DNA from: Pseudomonadota bacterium
Lineage (GTDB): Bacteria; Pseudomonadota; Gammaproteobacteria; Burkholderiales; Burkholderiaceae_C
Reading direction: 5' to 3'
NCBI GenBank assembly: GCA_030918015.1
Contig: JAUPTP010000127.1
Span: 1-6,732, forward strand
DNA: 6,732 bases
In this document: positions 1 to 5,769 of the stretch, piece after piece
How the letters are laid out: each line of letters begins with the position of its first letter
Position numbering within the stretch: position 1 is the first letter of the stretch
Translations under genes and position numbers: made by a program
Notes under the pieces: generated by a model
The model's database searches: none
Told to the model about the DNA's origin: nothing
The model's input: only the letters and a program-made list of their open reading frames with translations

Positions 1-1852
1 TCTCCGCGTCCAGGCCGCCGACCTCGTCGTAGGGGTCGATGTCCTGCCAGGGCCGGTGCTCGCCGGGCCCGTCCTCGGCGCGGCCGTGCGCGTAGCCCTG
101 CAGCAGGCGCCGCAGGCCGAACAGGCCGCTGTTGACCTCGCCGCAGGCCTGCAGCTGCAGGCCGCCGCGCTGGTCGGCGTCCAGCCCCCAGCGCACGCCG
201 GCGCCCTCGAGCCAGCGCGCGGCGGTGGCGCGGTCCTCGTCGCGCTCGAGGCCGAAGCGCGCGGCCACGGCCGGCACGTCGATCAGGTCGCGCAGCTCGC
301 TGACGGTGCAGCGCTGGCGGGTGATCTTCAGCAGCCACTCCAGCGCCACGAGCATGGGCTGGCGGCCGCGCAGCTTCAGGTCGGCGATCTCGTAGGGAAT
401 GCGGCGGGCGTCGCCGGGCCCGTGCTGGCCGAAGACGGCGTGGATCAGCGGCGCCCAGGGCTCGATGTCGGGCACCATCACGACGATGTCGCGCGGCGCC
501 AGCGGGGCGCCGGGGCGGCCGTCGGGCCCCAGGGGCGGCGAGGCCAGCGCGTCGAGCAGCTGATCGTGCAGGATCTCGACCTCGCGCAGGGCGCTGTGGG
601 CCACCGTGAAGCGGACCGAGCGGTCGTCCGCGGCCAGCGCCGGGGCGCCGAGCTCGCGCTCGACGATCTCGTGCATCGGCAGCCCGTCGCGGATCGCGCG
701 CTGCACCCGCACCAGCAGCGGCGCGCCCCGCACCGGCTCGTCATGCGCGTCCAGCTCATCGTCGAACAGGTCGATGCGCGCGATCTGGAAGCGCGCCTGC
801 GCCGCGGCCGCATCGTCGAACTGGTCGAGCAGGCGGATGAAGTCGCGGCCCTGGCGCCCCCAGGCCGCCAGCAGCGGATGGGCATGCAGATGCATCTGGT
901 CGAGCCGCTCGGCCGAGAGGTCGCGCCCGCGCCGCAGCGGCTGGCGCCGCCGGGGCGCGCGCAGCAGCTCGCGCCCGTCGATGATGTCGGCCCAGTGGAA
1001 GCGGCAGGGGTTGGGCACGGCCAGCAGCACCTGCGCATGGCGCGACAGCGCCACCAACGCCTCCAGGGTCTGCATCGGCAGGTGGCTGTGCCCGAACAGC
1101 ACCACGCGGCGCGGCAGCGGATGCACCGGCGCCAGGCCGCGCTCGACCGCCTGCACGAAGCGGCGGTGCACGTCGCTGCGCACCGCCTGGCGCTCGCGCG
1201 CATCGAGCGTCTCGATCAGCCCCCGCCACAGCCGGGCCTGCCACTGCTGGTCCGCCGGCAGCGGCCGGTCGGGCTGCCCGGCCAGACCGGGCAGCACGTC
1301 GTGCCCGTCGCGGCCCTCGGCCCAGGCGCGCAGCCAGTCGGAGCGGTAGATCTGGTACTGGTCGTAGAGGTCGGCCAGGCGCTCGGCGAGCTGCAGCCGG
1401 CGCACCGGATCGTCCAGCGCATCGCCGCGCGCGGCGCCGGCCTGCAGGAACTGGCGCAGCGGCTCGAAGCCGGGGCGCTCGATCCAGCCGGGCAAGGCCT
1501 GCATCAGGCGCCAGGTCATCGGCGCCTTGTCGAAGGGCGAGCGCGCGGGCGCACCGTCGCGCCCCAGCATGGCGCGGTAGATCCGCCACAGGAAGCGCGC
1601 CGGCAGCTCGACCCGGGCGGCCGCGCTGACGCCGACATGGCGCGCCATCGACATCTTCATCCATTCGGCGATGCCGTTGCTCTGCACCAGCAGCACCTCG
1701 GACTCGAGCGGATCGAGCGGATGGCGCCGCAGCCACTCGAACACCGCCTGCTGAAGAAGCTCGAGCCGGTTGCCGTGCAGCACCAGCAGCCCCGGCACCA
1801 GGGGCGAACGGAACGAAGAAGGGGCGCGGGCAGGCAGCAGGACATCGGACAT
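1..1852 (-). CDS. recC: RecBCD enzyme subunit RecC (exodeoxyribonuclease V gamma chain), 5' part, C-terminus outside window
   Basis: RecC is the subunit of the RecBCD helicase/nuclease that splits the strands and scans for Chi during double-strand-break repair; it acts in the cytoplasm. The frame is open from ATG 1852 to the window edge, 617 codons, against about 1,120 in E. coli RecC. Recognisable RecC blocks in order: LLVQSNGIAEW (residues 54-64), DKAPMTWRLMQALP (about 108-121), DLYDQYQIYR-DW, RVVLFGHSHLP (about 250), NPCRFHWADI (about 282), HPLLAAWGRQGRDF (325-338), PRDIVVMVPDIEPWAPLI (about 450) and WQDIDPYDEVGGL (602-614). These match the order and spacing of E. coli RecC as I recall it, so the cut falls roughly halfway through the protein. 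The start is supported by GAGG nine bases upstream (1862-1865). It lies 52 bases after a WYL-regulator gene on the same strand and may share its transcript; recB and recD would be expected beyond the left edge. The N-terminal 20 or so residues, rich in Pro and Arg, precede the family's usual first strand (LLVLHGNRLELL). Confidence 0.95.
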   Translation of the reverse strand, partial: MSDVLLPARAPSSFRSPLVPGLLVLHGNRLELLQQAVFEWLRRHPLDPLESEVLLVQSNGIAEWMKMSMARHVGVSAAARVELPARFLWRIYRAMLGRDGAPARSPFDKAPMTWRLMQALPGWIERPGFEPLRQFLQAGAARGDALDDPVRRLQLAERLADLYDQYQIYRSDWLRAWAEGRDGHDVLPGLAGQPDRPLPADQQWQARLWRGLIETLDARERQAVRSDVHRRFVQAVERGLAPVHPLPRRVVLFGHSHLPMQTLEALVALSRHAQVLLAVPNPCRFHWADIIDGRELLRAPRRRQPLRRGRDLSAERLDQMHLHAHPLLAAWGRQGRDFIRLLDQFDDAAAAQARFQIARIDLFDDELDAHDEPVRGAPLLVRVQRAIRDGLPMHEIVERELGAPALAADDRSVRFTVAHSALREVEILHDQLLDALASPPLGPDGRPGAPLAPRDIVVMVPDIEPWAPLIHAVFGQHGPGDARRIPYEIADLKLRGRQPMLVALEWLLKITRQRCTVSELRDLIDVPAVAARFGLERDEDRATAARWLEGAGVRWGLDADQRGGLQLQACGEVNSGLFGLRRLLQGYAHGRAEDGPGEHRPWQDIDPYDEVGGLDAE

Positions 1853-1904
1853 CGACTCGGACCTCGGCGTGAGGTCGCCAGTATCGCTGTCCAGGTCCGG
1901 CGCT

Positions 1905-2630
1905 TCAGGCCGCGCGCAGCACCGGCAGGATGTCCAGCGCGGCCTCGATCACCCGCATCGGCACTTCGCGCGCCCGCGCCTCGAGCACCTGCACGGCCCG
2001 CACCATCGGCACGGGCAGGCGGCACAGCGCCTCCTGCTGGTGGCACCAGGCATCCAGCAGCCAGATGCCGCCGTCATGGATCATCCGCAGCGGCGAGACC
2101 ACCCGATCGCGCGCCACGCCGTCCTCGGCCTCGACCGTCAGGCGCAGCTGACGGCGCTCGAGCACGGCGGCGGCCAGCCGCTCGAAGCTGCGCCCGCGCA
2201 TCGGCTTGCGCGCCGGCGGCACCACCCGCAGCCGGCGCACCAGCTCGCGGGCCTCGCCCTCGCTGGTGCCGAGCATGCCCTGCAGCCGCTCGAGCACCGG
2301 CTGCAGGTGGCGGCCCATGTTGCTGCCCTCGCCCAGCCCGTCGAGCAGCTGGTGCATGGTCAGCAGCGCGTGGATCTCGCGCTCGCTGAACCACACGCCC
2401 GAGGCCTCGGCAGCCGACGCGCGCCGCCCCCGGCCGGTCACGGCGAAGCGGTAGCCGTTGCGCTCGCGGTCATAGACGATGGCCGCGTCCATGCGGGTGC
2501 GCAGATGGTCCAGATCGCGCTTGAGCGTGGCGCGCGAGACGCCCAGCTCGGTCATCAGATCGGCAAAGCTGACGCAGCCGCGGCTGCGCAGCAGCATCTC
2601 GATCCTGCAGAAACGTTCGGTGCGTTCCAT
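1905..2630 (-). CDS. WYL-domain, DeoR/YafY-type helix-turn-helix transcriptional regulator
   Basis: Predicted 241-residue cytoplasmic DNA-binding regulator. Residues 1-62 form a winged helix-turn-helix: MERTERFCRIEMLL, then the recognition-helix segment LGVSRATLKRDLDHL (about 29-43) and the wing ending NGYRF. A linker rich in helix (about 78-130) leads into a WYL domain (about 145-222), with RDRVVSP at 174-180, GGIWLLDAWCH at 187-197 and RLPVPMVRAVQVLE at 204-217. WYL domains, as in PafB/PafC, CapW and BrxR, sense a nucleic acid or other ligand and alter DNA binding. Here the motif reads W-L-L instead of W-Y-L. I chose ATG 2630 because family members characteristically begin M-[ED]-R-T-E-R-F; GAGGGG (2644-2649) lies 13 bases upstream, rather far. 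An in-frame GTG at 2705 with GAGG eight bases before it would add 25 residues of low-complexity, non-family sequence. It precedes recC by 52 bases. The target genes cannot be read from the sequence; autoregulation and recC are the obvious guesses. Confidence 0.9.
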   Translation of the reverse strand: MERTERFCRIEMLLRSRGCVSFADLMTELGVSRATLKRDLDHLRTRMDAAIVYDRERNGYRFAVTGRGRRASAAEASGVWFSEREIHALLTMHQLLDGLGEGSNMGRHLQPVLERLQGMLGTSEGEARELVRRLRVVPPARKPMRGRSFERLAAAVLERRQLRLTVEAEDGVARDRVVSPLRMIHDGGIWLLDAWCHQQEALCRLPVPMVRAVQVLEARAREVPMRVIEAALDILPVLRAA

Positions 2631-2698
2631 GGAATTGGCGTTTCCCCTCGTGGTTCTTGTCGGCTCGCGCGCCGGATTCCTGCACGGAAGAGGATTCG

Positions 2699-2715
2699 GG
2701 CTCACGATCTGAGCC
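2699..2715. promoter_or_regulatory. Inverted repeat, candidate operator upstream of the WYL regulator
   Basis: GGCTCA and TGAGCC form a perfect 6-base inverted repeat around the 5-base spacer CGATC. It lies about 70 bases upstream of the regulator's ATG, where an autoregulatory operator would be expected for a dimeric helix-turn-helix protein. The symmetry is directly visible; binding by the neighbouring regulator is inference. A 6+6 repeat can arise by chance in a few hundred bases of GC-rich DNA. Confidence 0.35.
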
Positions 2716-2908
2716 TCATGGTAACGGGGCGATTTCGGCCTGTCGGCCCGTCTGAATCCCGCGTTTGCGGGGACCGCTCCCAGGAGAACGACCCGAGCGA
2801 GCAGTCCTCACGGCCGCAGCGACCTCCGGCGCGCCGGCCGCGAACAACTCGCTACACCTTGGTACAGGCCTTCAGAGCCCGGCAACGGTTCCGACAACAG
2901 CTCAGGCC

Positions 2909-2914
2909 TACACT
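2909..2914 (+). promoter_or_regulatory. Possible -10 element (TACACT) for the protease gene
   Basis: TACACT fits a sigma-70 -10 hexamer at four of six positions (TATAAT) and stands in the divergent gap just ahead of the protease. The expected -35 position (about 2885-2892, ACGGTTCC) is a poor match to TTGACA. A start of transcription near 2920 would leave a leader of about 77 bases to ATG 2998, or 17 bases to ATG 2938. Confidence 0.2.
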
Positions 2915-2997
2915 CGCCGGCCATCCCGCATCACGCCATGCCTCGCGCGGGCGCGCATGCCGGCTCCTTTCCTGCGATGCCCGCCGTGGACCCGCCC

Positions 2998-5010
2998 ATG
3001 ATGCCTACCTTCCCCCGCCTGTCGCGGCTGATGCGACCGACCGTGGCCACGCTGGCCGCGCTGGCGATCGCCCCGCTGATCTCGCCGGCGGCCCAGGCCG
3101 CCTCGGAGCGCGCGCCGCTGCGCTCGGGCGCCGTGCCGCAGGAGACGGCCGAGACAGCGCGCGTCATCGTGCGATTGCGCACCACGCGGCTGGCCAGCAC
3201 GCTGTCGGCGACCTCCGGCGGCGCCACGACCAGCGCGCTGCGCCAGGCCCAGGCCCTCGGCCAGCGGCTGGGCCTGACGCTGCAGGACGGCCTGAGCCTG
3301 GCGCCGGACACGCAAGTCATCCACGCCAGCGGCATGAGCAGCGCGACCCTGGCGGGACGGCTGGCCGCCGACAGCGACGTGCTGTCGGTGCATGTCGACC
3401 AGCGCCGCCGCGCCCATGCGGCCGTGAGCGACCCGCTCTACGCGGGCGGCGTCGGCATGAGCCCGGCCAGCGGCCAGTGGTACCTGCACACGCCCACCAG
3501 CACGCTGGTGTCGTCGATCAACGCGGAGACCGCCTGGGCACGCACCACCGGCAGCGCCAGCATCATCGTCGCGGTGCTCGACACCGGCATCCGCTGGAGC
3601 CATCCGGACCTGGACGGCAAGCTGGTGGCCGGCTACGACTTCGTCTCCGAGCCGGTGATCTCCAACGACGGCGACGGCCGGGACAGCAACCCGGCCGACC
3701 TCGGCGACTGGATCAGCGCCAGCGAGAACAGCAGCAACGCCACGCTCAAGGGCTGCGGCGTCTCCGACAGCAGCTGGCACGGCACGCAGACCGCCGGCCT
3801 GATCGGCGCCACCACCAACAACGCCACCGGCATGGCCGGGCTGGGCCGCCATGTGCGGGTGATGCCGGTGCGGGTGCTGGGCAAGTGCGGCGGCTACGAC
3901 TCGGACATCATCGCCGGCATGCGCTGGGCCGCCGGCCTGACCGTGCCGGGCGTGCCCGCCAACCCGACGCCGGCGCGGGTCATCAACATGAGCCTGGGCT
4001 ACGAGGGCACCTGCACGTCGACCGACCCCTACACCGTCGCGGTGGCCGAGGTGAATGCGGCCGGCGCGGTGGTCGTCGCCTCGGTCGGCAACGACAGCCT
4101 GAAGGTGAACATGCCGGCCAACTGCCCCGGCGTCATCGCGGTGGCGGGCCTGCGCCACAGCGGCACGAAGAACGGCTACTCCAGCCTGGGCAGCCAGGTG
4201 GCCATCGCCGCGCCGGCGGGCAACTGCGTCAACGCCACCGGCGAGTGCCTCTACCCGATCCTGAGCACCAGCAACAGCGGCACGACCGTGCCGGGCGCGC
4301 ATGTCTACACCACCGGCGGCAGCGATGCGGCCGTGGGCACGAGCTTCTCGGCGCCGCTGGTCTCCGGCACCGCCGCGCTGATGCTGGCGGCCAACCCGGC
4401 GCTGACGCCCGCGCAGGTGACGGCGCTGCTGAAGTCCAGCGCCCGCAGCTTTCCCACCAGCGGCGCCGGTGCCGGCGTGTCGGCCTGCACGGCCGGCAGC
4501 AGCGCCGCCCAGGACGAGTGCTACTGCACCACCGGCACCTGCGGCGCGGGCATGCTGGATGCCGGCGCGGCAGTCAACGCCGCGGCCGGCACGCTGCCCA
4601 TCGCACCCATCAACGAAGTTCAGACACGCATCGACCTGGGCAATTCGACGTTGATCGACGCCAGCATCCCCAATGCCACCAGCACACTCAGCTACAGCTG
4701 GAGCCTGAGCGATGCCTCGCTGGCGGCCTTCAACGGCACCACCACCGGCTCGACCGTCTCGGTCTCGGCGCTGGGCAGCGGCCTGGTGACCGTGACGCTG
4801 ACGGTGAGCGACAGCGCGGGCCAGCAGGCCAGCAGCTCGGCGGTGCTGCGCACCGGCGCGGCCCCGGCCGTCACGTCAGGCCTCGACAGCACGGACGATG
4901 CGGACACCACGGCCACAGACGACAGCGGCGGCGGCGCGCTGGGCCTGGGCTGGCTGGCCGGACTGGGTCTGGTCACCGCCGGTCTGGCGGTCGTGCGGCG
5001 CCGCGCGTGA
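2998..5010 (+). CDS. Secreted S8-family (subtilisin-like) serine protease with PKD/Ig-like domain and GlyGly-CTERM tail
   Basis: Predicted exported endopeptidase, 670 residues from this start. Numbered from here: signal peptide 1-34 (RLSRLMRPT n-region, hydrophobic core, AQA|AS cleavage), an I9-like propeptide about 52-140 (ARVIVRLRTT...), then the catalytic domain. The catalytic residues are Asp195 (VAVLDTGI), His261 (SSWHGTQTAG) and Ser449 (GTSFSAPLVSG), with oxyanion Asn365 (SVGNDS). The Asp-His interval is longer than in subtilisin and holds an acidic NDGDGRDSNPAD loop, perhaps calcium-binding. Ten cysteines, an even number, suggest disulfides formed in the periplasm. Residues about 538-622 look like a PKD/Ig fold (SYSWSLSD ... 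VTVTLTVSDSAG). The C-terminus is Gly-Gly-Gly, a membrane helix and three arginines. It resembles the extracellular proteases of Xanthomonas and related bacteria that use type II secretion. ATG 2998 gives a signal peptide of normal length; 3001, 2977 and 2938 are in-frame alternatives, and none has a strong ribosome binding site. It is transcribed away from the WYL gene and converges on sapC. Confidence 0.93.
   Translation: MMPTFPRLSRLMRPTVATLAALAIAPLISPAAQAASERAPLRSGAVPQETAETARVIVRLRTTRLASTLSATSGGATTSALRQAQALGQRLGLTLQDGLSLAPDTQVIHASGMSSATLAGRLAADSDVLSVHVDQRRRAHAAVSDPLYAGGVGMSPASGQWYLHTPTSTLVSSINAETAWARTTGSASIIVAVLDTGIRWSHPDLDGKLVAGYDFVSEPVISNDGDGRDSNPADLGDWISASENSSNATLKGCGVSDSSWHGTQTAGLIGATTNNATGMAGLGRHVRVMPVRVLGKCGGYDSDIIAGMRWAAGLTVPGVPANPTPARVINMSLGYEGTCTSTDPYTVAVAEVNAAGAVVVASVGNDSLKVNMPANCPGVIAVAGLRHSGTKNGYSSLGSQVAIAAPAGNCVNATGECLYPILSTSNSGTTVPGAHVYTTGGSDAAVGTSFSAPLVSGTAALMLAANPALTPAQVTALLKSSARSFPTSGAGAGVSACTAGSSAAQDECYCTTGTCGAGMLDAGAAVNAAAGTLPIAPINEVQTRIDLGNSTLIDASIPNATSTLSYSWSLSDASLAAFNGTTTGSTVSVSALGSGLVTVTLTVSDSAGQQASSSAVLRTGAAPAVTSGLDSTDDADTTATDDSGGGALGLGWLAGLGLVTAGLAVVRRRA
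4927..5007 (+). other. GlyGly-CTERM-like sorting signal at the C-terminus of the S8 protease
   Basis: The last 27 codons encode Gly-Gly-Gly, then about 20 hydrophobic residues (ALGLGWLAGLGLVTAGLAVV) and Arg-Arg-Arg-Ala, directly after an Asp/Thr-rich linker. This glycine motif plus helix plus basic cluster is the tripartite layout of GlyGly-CTERM signals, which are cut by rhomboid-like rhombosortases on proteins that leave by type II secretion. The layout is seen; processing is inferred from the family. It could instead be a plain C-terminal membrane anchor. Confidence 0.7.
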
Positions 5011-5020
5011 AGGACAGAGA

Positions 5021-5034
5021 CCCGCTCAGGCGGG
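5021..5034. terminator. Short hairpin between convergent protease and sapC genes, possible weak bidirectional terminator
   Basis: CCCGC, loop TCAG, GCGGG form a perfect 5-base-pair GC stem that spans the sapC stop codon and begins 10 bases after the protease stop. No T-run follows on either strand (the minus strand continues TCTCTG), so it is not a classical intrinsic terminator. It is the only hairpin I found in the 15-base gap and its edges. Confidence 0.25.
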
Positions 5035-5769
5035 CATCCGCGCCGCCAGGGTCTGGACATGGCCCATCGACACGCGATGGGCATGGATCACGGCCATCAG
5101 GCCGCTGCGGTGCAGCTCCAGCACCGCCTCGTCGGGTAGCGTCGCCAGACGCTGCTCGTCGATCATGAAGAAGCCGGTCGCGTTGAGCTGGCGCCCGCCC
5201 GCGATCTCGCCGCGGATCTCGCCGCCGCGCAGCAGGTCCAGCGCCACCAGCCGGTCGCACAGCGCGCGGGTGCGCAGCGTGTCGCGCTCGTAGCGCTCCA
5301 GCAAGGCCAGCGTCTGCGTCAGGAACGCGGTCGGCTGGCCGTCGTCGGCGATCAGGCGCTCGCCCTCCACCGTGTTGAAGCCGGGCCAGGCGGCGTCGAC
5401 CGCCAGGGTCGGTGCGCCGTCGTCGGCGGTGGCGTAGGCGAACGGGTAGCGGCGCAGGAAGGCGGGAATCGTCGTGCCGATCCAGCGCCCGTCGGCGTCG
5501 ATGCAGAGGTTCTCGCCCTCGCTCAGGCCCAGCAGCGCCACCGGCGCGACGCGGGTGCGGCCCTCGGCGTCGCGGCCGGCCGGCACGAAGGCCAGCGGCA
5601 GCTCGCGCGCGAGCGACTCGAACTCGACGACCGTGACCGGCACCGCGTTCAGGCCGGCGGCGATGCGCCAGTCGGTGACCGGCACGACCCGGCGATCGGC
5701 ATGCTGCTCGCGGGTCAGCAGCACCGGATGGTGGTAGAGCACGCCGGCGCCGGCGGTGGACGATGTCAT
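5026..5769 (-). CDS. SapC family protein
   Basis: A 247-residue protein of the SapC family (named after a gene of the Campylobacter S-layer locus); its biochemical role is not established. Visible hallmarks: an N-terminal segment with HHPVLLTREQHADRRV (about 13-28), VPVTVVEFESLARELPLAF (about 43-61), then VALLGLSEGENLCIDADGRW (about 76-95), IPAFLRRYPFAYA (about 100-112) and a C-terminal helical part ending HVQTLAARMPA. No signal peptide or membrane helix is evident, so it is probably cytoplasmic. Length fits the family. The start at 5769 is fixed by the family-like N-terminus and by GAGGAG eight bases upstream; a longer in-frame start at 5868 would only read through the upstream gene. The ATG overlaps the stop of the CorC-like gene (ATGA), which indicates a shared transcript and coupled translation. 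Its 3' end faces the protease gene with 15 bases between stops. Confidence 0.9.
   Translation of the reverse strand: MTSSTAGAGVLYHHPVLLTREQHADRRVVPVTDWRIAAGLNAVPVTVVEFESLARELPLAFVPAGRDAEGRTRVAPVALLGLSEGENLCIDADGRWIGTTIPAFLRRYPFAYATADDGAPTLAVDAAWPGFNTVEGERLIADDGQPTAFLTQTLALLERYERDTLRTRALCDRLVALDLLRGGEIRGEIAGGRQLNATGFFMIDEQRLATLPDEAVLELHRSGLMAVIHAHRVSMGHVQTLAARMPA

Larger units (their letters stand above)
2631..2997. other. Divergent intergenic region between the WYL regulator and the secreted protease
   Basis: This 367-base stretch separates two divergent genes and should hold promoters for both. I found no convincing coding sequence: the frames open here lack family resemblance and ribosome binding sites. 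It is somewhat less GC-rich than the flanking genes. It contains the inverted repeat at 2699-2715, a 12-base GC palindrome CCGGCGCGCCGG at 2826-2837, and a promoter-like TACACT at 2909-2914. If the protease starts at 2938 rather than 2998, the region shrinks by 60 bases. Confidence 0.7.

Noticed and set aside
756..1736. Minus-strand open frame overlapping recC in another frame
   Set aside because: Same strand as recC but off-frame, rich in Ala/Arg/Pro; the continuous recC frame explains the region.
56..2389. Long open frame on the plus strand (777 codons)
   Set aside because: It lies antisense to recC and the WYL gene. Its translation is low-complexity (Ala, Arg, Gln, His, Pro) with no family resemblance, as expected when GC-rich codon bias removes stop codons.
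2631..2705. N-terminal extension of the WYL regulator from GTG 2705
   Set aside because: A GAGG lies at suitable spacing, but the 25 extra residues do not resemble the family, and the M-E-R-T-E-R-F start at 2630 does. The extension would also run over the inverted repeat.
2826..2837. 12-base perfect palindrome CCGGCGCGCCGG
   Set aside because: Made only of G and C in GC-rich DNA, so chance is a good explanation; no promoter context or second copy was seen.
2908..4302. Long minus-strand open frame opposite the protease (464 codons)
   Set aside because: Antisense shadow of the protease with Ala/Gly/His/Arg-rich composition and no recognisable domain.
1770..5168. Very long plus-strand open frame (1132 codons) through the intergenic region and protease
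   Set aside because: It is in a different frame from the protease and gives Arg/His/Gln-rich low-complexity protein; the protease frame has all the catalytic motifs.
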